Positions 25,638 to 36,067 of a stretch of 64,000 bases of DNA are shown piece by piece. Every line of letters starts with the position of its first letter. Within the stretch, counting starts at the first letter, position 1. Position numbers and translations under genes: made by a program. The stretch spans positions 1-64,000 of the forward strand of contig NZ_JBHJMR010000004.1 in assembly GCF_042310355.1 (NCBI RefSeq), read 5' to 3'. The notes below the pieces were generated by a model. It saw nothing but the letters and a program-made list of their open reading frames with translations, was not told where the DNA came from and did not search any database. Origin of the DNA: Wenzhouxiangella sp042310355 (GTDB lineage: Bacteria > Pseudomonadota > Gammaproteobacteria > Xanthomonadales > Wenzhouxiangellaceae).

Positions 25638-27482
25638 TCACCCCGTGGCGTCGGTCGGCAGCGACCGCTCGATCCAGTCGTCGATGACGCCGTCGAGCAG
25701 CGCCAGGGGCATCGCGCCGTTATCGAGAATCACCCGATGGAAGTCACGGATGTCAAAGGCCTCGCCGAGCGCCTCCTGCGCACGCTGGCGCATGGCCTGG
25801 ATGCGCAGCATGCCGATCTTGAACGAGCAGGCCTGGCCGGGAATCACCAGGTAGCGCTCGATCTCGGCGACCACGTCGCTCATGGGCATGCCGGTGACCG
25901 AATGCATGTAGTCGATGGCGCGCTCGCGCGACCAGCGGCGGTGATGCATGCCGGTGTCGACGACCAGGCGCACGGCACGGAACAGCTCCGCCCGCAGTCG
26001 CCCCAGGTTGCTGTAGGGATCGTCGTGAAAGCCCATCTCGGCGGCCAGGCCCTCGGCGTATAGCGCCCATCCCTCGGCATGGGCGTGCAGGCTGAGGCTG
26101 CGCCGGAAATCCGGCACGCCCTGCATGGCCTGCATGCGGGTAATCTGGAGGTGGTGCCCCGGAATCGCTTCGTGGTAGGCCAGCGTGCGCATGGCGTAGC
26201 GCGGATGCTCGTCGACCGATCGCAGGTTGGCGAAGAACTGGCCGGGCCGGCTGCCGTCGACGGCCGGGCGCATGTAGTAGGCGCCGAAGGCGGTGGCCTC
26301 GCGGTACTCGGGCACGCGCCGGACTTCGATCGGTGCGGCCGGACCGTCGTGAAACCATCCGTCCAGGCCGGCCTCGATCTCGGACACGATGTCGCGGTAG
26401 TCGGTGAGGATACGCTCGCGACCGGCGTCGGAGTCCTCGTACAGGAATCGCTCCTCCCCGTTCAGCGCCACCATGCGCTCGCCGACGCTGCCATCGCAAT
26501 AGCCTTCGGCACACAGCAGGGCGTCCATCTCCTCGCTGATGCGCTCGACTTCCTCGAGGCCGAGGCGGTGAATCGCCTCGGGGCCCAGGTCGGTGGTCGT
26601 GTGCCCTTTCAGCAGCCAGCGATAGTAGGCATCGCCATCGGGCAGGCGCCAGACGCCGTCGTTGGCCGGATCGAGTTCGAGCAGGCCTTCCAGGTAGTCG
26701 GCCAGATGCCGGTAGGCCGGCACGACGTGCGCTTCGACCGCGCTTGCGAGCTCGCGCTCGAGGCCCTGCCGCCGCTCGGCCGACAACACGTCGTCGCGAT
26801 CGGCGCGCGCCAGGATCTCGGTCACGAGCGGATTGTCTTCGGGCGCATCGGCGACGAAGGCGCGCGCATCGCGCAGAGTCTTCTCGATGGCGAAGCGCGG
26901 CGGAACGATGCCGCGCTCGACGCGATGCCGGGTGACCTCGACGGCTCCTTCGAACACCTCCGGAAAACGGCTCAGGCGTTCGATGTAGAAATCGATATCG
27001 GCATCGTCTCGCAGCGGATGCTGGCCGGTCATGTAACCGGGCAGCATGTTGTGGAACGACATCAGCTGGTTGACCGGAAAATCGTGCCAGAGAAATTCCG
27101 CGCCCGCCACTTCCTGTTCGAGCTGCCAGGCCTTGATGTCGCGCGACAGGGCCTCCTGCCGGCTCAGGCTCTCGGCATCCAGGGCCTCGATATCCTCGAG
27201 CTGCCGGCGGGCGAGCGCCAGCTCGCGCCGGGTCTTGTCCACCGACGGCACGTCGAGCCGTCCCAGGTATTCATCCTCGCCGGCGCTGCCGAGGACGTGG
27301 GCGGCCATCGCCTGCGGGCTGAGCGCTCGGCGCTCGCTCGCGGCCTGCTCGAAGAATCGATGCAGCGCGTCACCCGCGCCGGCGCTCGATGCGTTCTCGG
27401 GGTCGGTGGTCCGTGGCGAACTGCAGGCAGCGGCCAGAACGATGGCCATCAGGCCGGGACAGAGCAGTAGCGGGCGTGGCAT
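25638..27482 (-). CDS. DUF885 putative metallopeptidase lipoprotein
   Basis: A 614-residue protein with a lipoprotein signal ending LAAAC at about residue 20. The DUF885 region covers most of the rest and includes the zincin-like HEAIPGHH (HExxH followed by GHH), AHAEGWALYAE and a late IPGQACSFKIG. DUF885 proteins resemble gluzincin peptidases; their substrate is unknown. The C-terminus is RSLPTDATG. ATG 27482 is chosen because AGGAG lies eight bases upstream and the lipobox follows at the right distance. Confidence 0.85.
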   Translation of the reverse strand: MPRPLLLCPGLMAIVLAAACSSPRTTDPENASSAGAGDALHRFFEQAASERRALSPQAMAAHVLGSAGEDEYLGRLDVPSVDKTRRELALARRQLEDIEALDAESLSRQEALSRDIKAWQLEQEVAGAEFLWHDFPVNQLMSFHNMLPGYMTGQHPLRDDADIDFYIERLSRFPEVFEGAVEVTRHRVERGIVPPRFAIEKTLRDARAFVADAPEDNPLVTEILARADRDDVLSAERRQGLERELASAVEAHVVPAYRHLADYLEGLLELDPANDGVWRLPDGDAYYRWLLKGHTTTDLGPEAIHRLGLEEVERISEEMDALLCAEGYCDGSVGERMVALNGEERFLYEDSDAGRERILTDYRDIVSEIEAGLDGWFHDGPAAPIEVRRVPEYREATAFGAYYMRPAVDGSRPGQFFANLRSVDEHPRYAMRTLAYHEAIPGHHLQITRMQAMQGVPDFRRSLSLHAHAEGWALYAEGLAAEMGFHDDPYSNLGRLRAELFRAVRLVVDTGMHHRRWSRERAIDYMHSVTGMPMSDVVAEIERYLVIPGQACSFKIGMLRIQAMRQRAQEALGEAFDIRDFHRVILDNGAMPLALLDGVIDDWIERSLPTDATG

Positions 27483-27603
27483 TCGGCAAACTCCTGGCGG
27501 GTGATCGGCGACAGGATACCCGACCGGCCTTTGGCGCAGGCGCCCTGTGAAACTTGCCGACGATTTCACACCGGCGCGAGCGACCGCGTGCTTGAATCGA
27601 GCC

Positions 27604-27774
27604 ATGTCCAGGAACCGGCTGCCGACCAAGACCTGTCCCGTGTGCCTGCGCCCGTTCAGCTGGCGGCGCAAGTGGCAAGACTGCTGGGACGAGGTACGCT
27701 ACTGCTCGAAGCGCTGCGGCGGCGAAGCGCGCCGACGCAAGCGACAGGCACGGCGACAGCCGCCGCGAGGCTGA
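27604..27774 (+). CDS. DUF2256 small zinc-ribbon-like protein
   Basis: A 56-residue basic protein with the DUF2256 pattern KTCPVCLRPFSWRRKW, then WDEVRYCSKRC, giving two CxxC-type pairs that would bind zinc. Family members are short, widespread in Proteobacteria and of unknown function. It converges on lpdA and starts at ATG 27604; an in-frame extension to 27547 is not family-like. Confidence 0.85.
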   Translation: MSRNRLPTKTCPVCLRPFSWRRKWQDCWDEVRYCSKRCGGEARRRKRQARRQPPRG

Positions 27775-27796
27775 CCGGCGGCTGCCGGCGCCCACG

Positions 27797-29692
<1,896 letters not shown>

Positions 29693-29717
29693 AGCCAACT
29701 CTCAGGTGTTCATCTCG

Positions 29718-29737
29718 ATCAGGTGGCATCACCTGAT
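29718..29737. repeat. Perfect inverted repeat in the lpdA leader
   Basis: ATCAGGTG-GCAT-CACCTGAT is a perfect 8-bp stem with a four-base loop, 26 bases upstream of the lpdA start. The same place ahead of aceF (31809-31828) carries a partly degenerated copy, part of a shared leader segment. Confidence 0.5.
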
Positions 29738-29739
29738 GC

Positions 29740-29830
29740 TTCGTGAATCGTCAATCGTAAATCGAAGTATCGAATCGAGGGCGGCTCGGCCAGTTCTTAG
29801 ATTCACGATCTACCATTTACGATTTACGAA
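29740..29830. repeat. Inverted heptamer element (AATCGTA type) before lpdA
   Basis: A left arm (29740-29766) of AATCGTA-type heptamers faces a right arm (29801-29830) of GATTTAC-type heptamers, which is the reverse complement series. The two could form a long imperfect hairpin in the spacer between the aspartyl protease gene and lpdA. A near copy lies at 31831-31929 before aceF. Confidence 0.75.
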
Positions 29831-29846
29831 ATTTCTCGGTCTTCTC

Positions 29847-30356
29847 CTACGTCCCTGGTGCCGCCACCAGGCGCAGTTGTCCATTCGATTGCGTTATATC
29901 CAGGTCGCGCAGAAAACTCATGCCCAGAAGGATGGTCTCGCTGCGCCCCGGGCTGATCGCCGCGCGCACGTCGCGCTGGACGATGTCACCGAGCCGCACC
30001 TCGTCGATGCGCGTCATCCAGCCGGTGACCGGACCGGCGGCGGTTTCCAGGCCGATGCGCGCCCGCTTTTCCAGGCCCAGTCGACCGGCCAGGTCCTGGG
30101 GCACCGACACCAGGCTCGCGCCGGTATCGACCAGGAACGTGACTTCGCGACCGTTGATCGCACCCGTGGCGATGAAATGGCCCCGGCGGTCGGATTCCAG
30201 AACGACCTCGATGGCGTCGCCAACGCGCTGGCTTTGCACCTGCTGGTTCGGGTTCCGGCGATTGTCGACCAGGCCGGAAAACACGAAAGTCAGCAGCAGC
30301 AAGACGCCAACCGCAGCGACCAGCATCATTCCGAAACCGGTGCGCTGTTCGTTCAA
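29847..30356 (-). CDS. Membrane-anchored retropepsin-like aspartyl protease
   Basis: A 169-residue protein: a short cytoplasmic start, one transmembrane segment (about 10-28), and a single retropepsin-like domain with the active-site motif DTGAS in TFLVDTGASLVSVP, plus LLGMSFLRDLDI near the end. Such proteins (TIGR02281-like) are common in Proteobacteria and would work as dimers in the periplasm; substrates are unknown. The reading frame opens with a TTG at 30356 that overlaps the aceF stop (TTGA), suggesting translational coupling; ATG 30329 is an alternative. Its place between aceF and lpdA is unusual for a PDH locus. Confidence 0.8.
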   Translation of the reverse strand: MNEQRTGFGMMLVAAVGVLLLLTFVFSGLVDNRRNPNQQVQSQRVGDAIEVVLESDRRGHFIATGAINGREVTFLVDTGASLVSVPQDLAGRLGLEKRARIGLETAAGPVTGWMTRIDEVRLGDIVQRDVRAAISPGRSETILLGMSFLRDLDITQSNGQLRLVAAPGT

Positions 30357-31783
30357 AGCAGCAGCCGCCTGAGATCCTCGAGTTGCTCGGCCAGAAACCG
30401 CGTGAACCTCGCCGCATCCGCGCCGTCGATAACGCGATGGTCATACGACAGCGACAGCGGCAGCATCAGTCGCGGCTGGAACTGCTCGCCGTCCCAGACC
30501 GGCTTCATCTCCGAGCGCGACACGCCCAGGATGGCCAGTTCCGGCGCATTGATGATCGGCGTGAAAGCCGTGCCACCGATGCCGCCCAGGCTCGAGATCG
30601 AGAAGCAGCCGCCCTTCATCTCGTCGCCCTTGAGCTTGCCGTCGCGCGCCCGGGTCGACAGGTCGGTCAATTCCAGGGCCAGCTCGATCAGGCCCTTTTG
30701 GTCGCAGTCTTTGAGCACCGGTACGAGTAGCCCGTTGGGCGTGTCGACGGCCACGCCGATATGGAAGTACTTCTTCTTGATCAGGGTCTCGCCGTCGTTC
30801 GAGAGCGAGGCATTGAAATGCGGGAACTCCTTGAGCGCGGCGACCACCGCCTTGATCAGGAAAACCAGCGGCGTCATCTTGGTGCCGGCCTTCTCGGCCT
30901 GCTTCTTGCTGGACTGCCGGAAGGCTTCCATCTCGGTGATGTCGGCCTCGTCGAACTGGGTGACATGCGGAATCGACACCCAGTTGCGGTGCAGGGCGGG
31001 CCCGGAGATCTGCTTGATGCGAGAGAGCTTCTCCTCCTCGATGTCACCGTATTTCGAGAAATCGACCTGCGGCGGCTCGGCGATGTTCAGGCCGGCACCG
31101 GCCGAAGCGCCGCCGCCGGATTCCATCGCCTGCTTGACGTGGCCCTTGAGGTCTTCTTCGGTAATGCGCCCCTTGCGGCCCGAGCCTTCGACGCCGCCCA
31201 GGTCCACGCCGAGCTCGCGCGCAAGCTTGCGCACCGCCGGCGAGGCGTGCGGCAGCTTGGACGGGTCCTGGTCCATGCCCTCGAACGGCACGGGCGGGGC
31301 CGGGAGGTCGTCGGATCCTTTAGGCGTATCGGTTTCCGGTTTCCGGTTTCCGGTTTCGGAAGAGGTTTCAGGTTTAAGGTTTAAGGTTTCAGGGCGGGCT
31401 TCTTCGCCGTCGTCGGAGCCACCGGATTCATCAGCATCATCAGAGTCTACCGAAGACTCCCCTGAACCCTGAACCCTGAACCCTGAACCCTTTCCTTCCT
31501 CGTCGCCGGAGTCGCCATCTTCAGACGCTCCCCCGGCGTCTTCGGAAACCTCCACGACCCCGATAACGTCCCCCTCCCCGACTTCGTCGCCCTCGGAGAC
31601 CCTGAGCTCGACCAGCTTGCCAGTGTGCGAGGCGGGGACTTCCATGGTGGCCTTGTCGGACTCGAGGGTGACGAGCGACTGCTCCTTCTCGATCTCGTCG
31701 CCTTCGGCGACCAGCACCTCGATGACCGGCACCTTGTCGAAATCGCCGATGTCGGGGACTTTGATTTCCTTTTTGTTGCTCAT
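30353..31783 (-). CDS. aceF: Dihydrolipoyllysine-residue acetyltransferase (pyruvate dehydrogenase E2)
   Basis: Transfers the acetyl group from lipoate to CoA in the pyruvate dehydrogenase complex. In order the 476-residue protein has one lipoyl domain (1-85, lipoylated K44), a Ser/Asp/Glu-rich linker with heptamer-encoded stretches at 98-107 and 130-151, the peripheral subunit-binding domain (about 178-215, HASPAVRKLARELGVDL) and the catalytic domain ending with HRVIDG (H449, D453). E. coli AceF has three lipoyl domains; here one of them appears to have been moved or copied onto E3. Lies 206 bases downstream of aceE. Confidence 0.96.
   Translation of the reverse strand: MSNKKEIKVPDIGDFDKVPVIEVLVAEGDEIEKEQSLVTLESDKATMEVPASHTGKLVELRVSEGDEVGEGDVIGVVEVSEDAGGASEDGDSGDEEGKGSGFRVQGSGESSVDSDDADESGGSDDGEEARPETLNLKPETSSETGNRKPETDTPKGSDDLPAPPVPFEGMDQDPSKLPHASPAVRKLARELGVDLGGVEGSGRKGRITEEDLKGHVKQAMESGGGASAGAGLNIAEPPQVDFSKYGDIEEEKLSRIKQISGPALHRNWVSIPHVTQFDEADITEMEAFRQSSKKQAEKAGTKMTPLVFLIKAVVAALKEFPHFNASLSNDGETLIKKKYFHIGVAVDTPNGLLVPVLKDCDQKGLIELALELTDLSTRARDGKLKGDEMKGGCFSISSLGGIGGTAFTPIINAPELAILGVSRSEMKPVWDGEQFQPRLMLPLSLSYDHRVIDGADAARFTRFLAEQLEDLRRLLL
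31331..31394. repeat. Heptamer array inside aceF linker (GTTTCCG and TTTAAGG types)
   Basis: Four GTTTCCG units are followed by GGTTTCA/GGTTTAA units within the aceF linker coding sequence. They encode the SSETGNRKPETD and LNLKPET stretches and keep the reading frame open. Position in the protein matches the lpdA array. Confidence 0.8.
31461..31490. repeat. Heptamer array inside aceF linker (CCCTGAA type)
   Basis: Four perfect CCCTGAA units encode the GFRVQGSG stretch at residues 98-107 of AceF. The same residues of LpdA are encoded by CGGAACC units, so position is conserved but the unit is not. Confidence 0.8.
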
Positions 31784-31830
31784 TGCAGGCTCTCAGGTGT
31801 TCATCTCGATCAGGTGGCATCACCCGACGC

Positions 31831-31929
31831 TTCGTGAATCGTTAATCGCAAATCGTAAATCGATTTATCGAATCGAGGACGGCACGGCGACTTCTTCGAT
31901 TCACGATTTACCATTTACGATTTACGAAA
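31831..31929. repeat. Inverted heptamer element (AATCGTA type) before aceF
   Basis: Left arm at 31831-31870 and right arm at about 31893-31929 are series of AATCGTA / GATTTAC heptamers in opposite orientation. With the shared leader at 31790-31824 it makes up most of the 206-base spacer between aceE and aceF, and it matches the element before lpdA. The rest of the spacer (31930-31989) shows nothing I can assign. Confidence 0.75.
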
Positions 31930-31989
31930 GGTTTCCAATGTCGTCGGTCGCGGATGTAACCGTGACCCACGGCCAATGCCCGCACGCCG

Positions 31990-34674
31990 TCACACCACCG
32001 TCGGCAACGGCTTGTCCGGGTCGATATTGAGCGCGCTTCTCGCCTTGACCAGCTTGTCGTCGTCGAACTTGCCTTGACGATTGAGGCCGACCAGCGCGGC
32101 CCAGGCGACGTTGTAGCGGTCGACCTCGAAGAAGCGGCGCAGGTTCTCGCGCGTGTCCGAACGGCCGAATCCGTCGGTGCCGAGCACGATGTAGTCGTCC
32201 TGCGGAATGAACTCGCGCACCTGGTCGGCAAAGGCGCGAACGTAGTCGGTGGCCGCCACGGCCGGCCCCTTGCGGTCCATCAGCAGGCCGGTGATCCAGG
32301 GCGTCCTGGGCGGTTCGTCGGGATTGAGCCGGTTGCGCCGGCTGACCTCGTAGCCTTCCTTGCGCACCTCGTTGAAGCTGGTCACCGACCAGATATCCGA
32401 CTCAATGCCGTAGTCGTCCTTCAGGATATCCGCCGCCTCGATGACTTCACGCAGGATCGAACCCGAGCCCATCAACTGCACGACAGGCTTGTCCGAGTCC
32501 CGAGTCCCGAGTCCCGAGTCCCGAAACAGGTACATCCCCTTGCGGATGCCGTCCTCGGACCCCTCGGGTATGGCCGGGTGCTCGTAGTTCTCGTTGAGCA
32601 CGGTGATGTAGTAGTAGACGTCCTCGCCTTCGCCATACATGCGCCGCAGGCCGTCCTGGAGGATCACCGCCAGTTCGTAGGCGAAGGTCGGGTCATAAGA
32701 AACGCAGTTGGGAATCAGGCCGGCCTGCACCTGGCTGTGGCCGTCCTCGTGCTGCAAACCTTCGCCATTGAGCGTCGTCCGCCCCGAGGTGCCACCGATG
32801 AGAAAACCGCGCGCACGCATGTCACCGGCCGCCCAGGCCAGGTCCTGGATGCGCTGGAAGCCAAACATCGAATAGAACGTGTAGAAGGGAATCATCGGCA
32901 CGCCGGTCGTGGCGTAGCTGGTCGCCGCAGCGATCCAGGAACTCATCGAGCCGGCCTCGGTGATGCCTTCCTGCAGCACCTGCCCTTCCTTGGCTTCCTT
33001 GTAATAAGCGAGCTGGTCGGAGTCGACCGGCTCGTAGAGCTGGCCGAAGGGCGCGTAGATGCCGATCTGGCGGAACAGGCCTTCCATCCCGAAGGTGCGC
33101 GCCTCGTCGCAGATGATCGGCACGATGTGCTTCTTGAGCTTCTTGTCGCGCAGCAGCACGGTCAGGCAGCGCACGAAAGCCATGGTGGTCGAAATCTCGC
33201 GCTCGCCGGTCGACTCGAGCATCTTCGAGAAGGCCTCGAGTCCGGGCATCTCCAGCGCCTCGTAATCCACCTTGCGCTGCGGCAGGTAGCCGCCGAGCTC
33301 CTCGCGGCGCTTCTTCATGTACCTGACTTCCTCGGAGTCCTCGCCCGGGTGGTAGTACGGCACCTCGGAGAGGTTTTCGTCGGACACCGGCACGTTGAAA
33401 CGGTCGCGGAAGTACTTCACGCCCTCGTCGTCGAGCTTTTTCTGCTGGTGCGAGATGTTCTGGCCCTCGCCCGACTGGCCCAGGCCGTAGCCCTTGATGG
33501 TCTTGGCCAGGATGACGGTGGGACGGCCTTCGTGATTGGTCGCGGCGTGGTAGGCGGCGTGGATCTTGTGCGGGTCGTGGCCGCCGCGATTGAGCCGCCA
33601 GATGTCTTCGTCGGACATGTCGGCGACCATTTCCTTGAGTTCGTCGTAGGCGCCGAAGAAATGCTCGCGCACGTAGGCGCCGTCGTTGGCCTTGTACTTC
33701 TGGTAGTCGCCGTCGAGCGCCTCTTCCATGCGCCGCCGCAGCAGGCCCTTGGTGTCGCGCGCCAACAGCGGATCCCAGTAGGAGCCCCAGACCACCTTGA
33801 TGACGTTCCAGCCCGCACCGCGGAAAAAGCCTTCCAGTTCCTGGATGATCTTGCCGTTGCCCCGCACCGGCCCGTCGAGGCGCTGCAGGTTGCAGTTGAC
33901 CACGAACACCAGGTTGTCGAGCTTCTCGCGCCCGGCGAGCGAAATCGCGCCCAGGGATTCGGGTTCGTCCATCTCGCCGTCGCCGAGGAAGCTCCAGACC
34001 TTGCGCTCTCCGGCATCGGTGATGCCGCGGTTGGTCAGGTACTTCAGAAAGCGCGCCTGGTAGATCGACATGATGGGGCCCAGTCCCATCGACACGGTCG
34101 GGAACTGCCAGAAGTCGGGCATCAGCCACGGATGCGGATAGGAACTGATGCCCTCGCCGTCGACTTCCTGGCGGAAGCCGTCGAGCTGTTCCTCGGTCAG
34201 GCGGCCCTCGAGAAAGGCACGAGCGTAGATACCCGGCGAAGAGTGGCCTTGGATATAAACCAGGTCGGCGCCGTCCTCATGATCCGGCCCCTTGAAAAAG
34301 TGATTGAAGCCGACGTCGTAGAGCGTGGCGGCCGAGGCGAAGCTGGCGATGTGGCCGCCCAGCTCGCCGCCGCGGCGCGCGGCCCGCACGACCATGGCCA
34401 TGGCGTTCCAGCGGATGATCGACCGGATGCGGCGCTCGAGCGAACCGTCGCCGGGCATGTTCGGCTCGCGGTGCGGCGGAATGGTGTTGATATAGGCCGT
34501 TGTCAGGTCGAACGGCAGGTGCGCGCCGGAGCGCCGGGCCAGCTCGACGCAACGCTCGAGAAGGAAATGCGCCCGCTCCGGGCCGTCGCGGTCGACGACC
34601 GCGGCCAGCGACTCGAGCCACTCCTGGGTTTCCTGTGAATCGATGTCGTCGGGGTGGGGATACTGTTGCACCAT
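31990..34674 (-). CDS. aceE: Pyruvate dehydrogenase E1 component, homodimeric type
   Basis: Thiamine-diphosphate enzyme that decarboxylates pyruvate and acetylates the lipoyl domains of AceF. The 894-residue single chain matches E. coli AceE. The TPP-binding motif GDGEMDEPES and its NCN end are visible around residues 230-262, and IGGTSGRTTLNGEGLQHEDG carries the C-terminal features in separate short blocks. Residues about 717-728 (RDSGLGTRDSD) are encoded by CCCGAGT heptamers inserted at a normally variable turn before the conserved VQLMGSGSI. ATG 34674 is the family-like start (MVQQYPHPDDID) with AGAGGA upstream. First gene of the PDH group. Confidence 0.96.
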   Translation of the reverse strand: MVQQYPHPDDIDSQETQEWLESLAAVVDRDGPERAHFLLERCVELARRSGAHLPFDLTTAYINTIPPHREPNMPGDGSLERRIRSIIRWNAMAMVVRAARRGGELGGHIASFASAATLYDVGFNHFFKGPDHEDGADLVYIQGHSSPGIYARAFLEGRLTEEQLDGFRQEVDGEGISSYPHPWLMPDFWQFPTVSMGLGPIMSIYQARFLKYLTNRGITDAGERKVWSFLGDGEMDEPESLGAISLAGREKLDNLVFVVNCNLQRLDGPVRGNGKIIQELEGFFRGAGWNVIKVVWGSYWDPLLARDTKGLLRRRMEEALDGDYQKYKANDGAYVREHFFGAYDELKEMVADMSDEDIWRLNRGGHDPHKIHAAYHAATNHEGRPTVILAKTIKGYGLGQSGEGQNISHQQKKLDDEGVKYFRDRFNVPVSDENLSEVPYYHPGEDSEEVRYMKKRREELGGYLPQRKVDYEALEMPGLEAFSKMLESTGEREISTTMAFVRCLTVLLRDKKLKKHIVPIICDEARTFGMEGLFRQIGIYAPFGQLYEPVDSDQLAYYKEAKEGQVLQEGITEAGSMSSWIAAATSYATTGVPMIPFYTFYSMFGFQRIQDLAWAAGDMRARGFLIGGTSGRTTLNGEGLQHEDGHSQVQAGLIPNCVSYDPTFAYELAVILQDGLRRMYGEGEDVYYYITVLNENYEHPAIPEGSEDGIRKGMYLFRDSGLGTRDSDKPVVQLMGSGSILREVIEAADILKDDYGIESDIWSVTSFNEVRKEGYEVSRRNRLNPDEPPRTPWITGLLMDRKGPAVAATDYVRAFADQVREFIPQDDYIVLGTDGFGRSDTRENLRRFFEVDRYNVAWAALVGLNRQGKFDDDKLVKARSALNIDPDKPLPTVV
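32491..32527. repeat. Heptamer array inside aceE (CCCGAGT type)
   Basis: Four CCCGAGT units and flanking variants (GTCCGAG, CCCGAAA) lie within the aceE coding sequence and encode RDSGLGTRDSD. The unit is the same as that at 11305-11339 read on the other strand (GGGACTC). Confidence 0.85.
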
Positions 34675-34715
34675 GCCTGTCCTCTCGAGGAGCGTCGTCG
34701 TTGTTCGAAGCCGAT

Positions 34716-34744
34716 ATTGTACCGACTGCCCGTTCGACTGTCCC
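34716..34744 (-). promoter_or_regulatory. Candidate aceE promoter
   Basis: Read on the minus strand, GGGACA (34744-34739) and TACAAT (34721-34716) are spaced by 17 bases and end about 40 bases before the aceE start. The -10 is good (5 of 6 of TATAAT) and the -35 is weak. No PdhR operator is evident to me. Confidence 0.35.
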
Positions 34745-34849
34745 GACACGAAATCGCTTCGAAATCACCATACTGGAGCGTATTGCCGGCAAGGCGGCGA
34801 AACCGGCAATGCCCGGTGCTGATAAACTTCGCGGGGCTCAAGCGGACCA

Positions 34850-36067
34850 ATGACCATGCCTCGCACATCCACGCTGCAGCGATTGACCGGCCTCACCGTC
34901 GCCGCCCTCGTGCTCGTTTTGAACACGGCCACGGCACAGGTTCGCGTCGTGCCGCCGCATATACTGGATACCATCTTCGACGACGAACCGCCGACACCGC
35001 GCTCGATGACCGCGGCCGAAAGTCAGCGCTGGGTGACGCCCGACCTGAGCGAGCGTGGCGTGGCACCGTCAGGCGCCATCGACACGCCCTCGGAGTATGC
35101 CCCCAACGACGGCCTGTTCCTGCGCTGGGGTTCTTTCAACTCGGTGGTCACCGAGATCACCGTGGCGGTGACCACCCAGACGAGCGACGCCCGGGTGTTC
35201 CTGATCGTCGCCGGCCCGGCGCAGGAAAGTTCGGCCCGCAGCACCCTGTCGGGCGCCGGCGCCGATCTGTCGCGGGTCGAGTTCATGCAACTGCCCAGCG
35301 ACACGGTCTGGATCCGCGATTACGGCCCGCGCACGCTGTTCGTGGACGCGGCGCGCTCCCTCATGGACCACATCTACAATCGCCCCCGACCGAACGACGA
35401 CCAGGTGCCGTCCGGCATCGCCGGCGTGACCGGCGAGACGCTCTTCGAGTTGCCCCTGGTCCACGGCGGCGGCAACTTCCACCTGTTCGACAACGGCGAG
35501 GCGTTCATGTCCGAACTGATCGTCGACGAGAACCCGGACGTCAGCGCCCAGGACGTCGAGGACTACTACGCCGAGTACCACGATCTCGACCTGACCATCC
35601 TCGACCCGCTGCCGGCGGGTTTCGACTCGACCCAGCACCTGGATATGTGGTTTCTGCCGGTCGATGACGAGACGGTCATCATCGGCGAATACGACCCGAT
35701 GGAAGCCGGCGGCGTACCCCACCAGGTCAGCGAAGCCGGCGCCAGCCTGATGGCCAAGCGCGGCTACACGGTCCTGCGCACGCCGGGCTGGGGCGCCGGC
35801 GCGCACTACACCTACACCAACTCGGTGATCGTCAACGAGGCCGTGCTGGTCTGCCAGTTCGACGGCTACGCCAGCGAAAACGCCCAGGCGGTCGCCGTTT
35901 TCGAACAGGCTTTTCCCGACAAGACGATCGTCGGCATCGACTGCAGCAACATCATCAATTCCGCCGGCGCCATCCACTGCATCGTGATGCACTACGCCGC
36001 CCGGCCGGACCTGATGTTCCGCGATCGCTTCGAGAGTCAGGCGGATTCGGAAAAGGCCGGATCGTAG
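34850..36067 (+). CDS. Secreted PAD/agmatine-deiminase-family protein
   Basis: A 405-residue exported protein with a signal peptide (about 1-30, ending TATAQ) and a PAD_porph-type fold. Guanidino-group-modifying motifs are all present: WIRDYGP, HGGGNFH, HLDMWF and the catalytic cysteine C377 in GAIHC. Cytoplasmic relatives convert agmatine to carbamoylputrescine, whereas secreted ones (Porphyromonas PPAD) citrullinate peptide arginines; a secreted location here favours the second idea, but this is inference. The C-terminus ends MFRDRFESQ plus a short tail, like two other secreted proteins of the window. It is divergent from aceE and overlaps the GNAT gene end by 31 bases. Confidence 0.8.
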   Translation: MTMPRTSTLQRLTGLTVAALVLVLNTATAQVRVVPPHILDTIFDDEPPTPRSMTAAESQRWVTPDLSERGVAPSGAIDTPSEYAPNDGLFLRWGSFNSVVTEITVAVTTQTSDARVFLIVAGPAQESSARSTLSGAGADLSRVEFMQLPSDTVWIRDYGPRTLFVDAARSLMDHIYNRPRPNDDQVPSGIAGVTGETLFELPLVHGGGNFHLFDNGEAFMSELIVDENPDVSAQDVEDYYAEYHDLDLTILDPLPAGFDSTQHLDMWFLPVDDETVIIGEYDPMEAGGVPHQVSEAGASLMAKRGYTVLRTPGWGAGAHYTYTNSVIVNEAVLVCQFDGYASENAQAVAVFEQAFPDKTIVGIDCSNIINSAGAIHCIVMHYAARPDLMFRDRFESQADSEKAGS

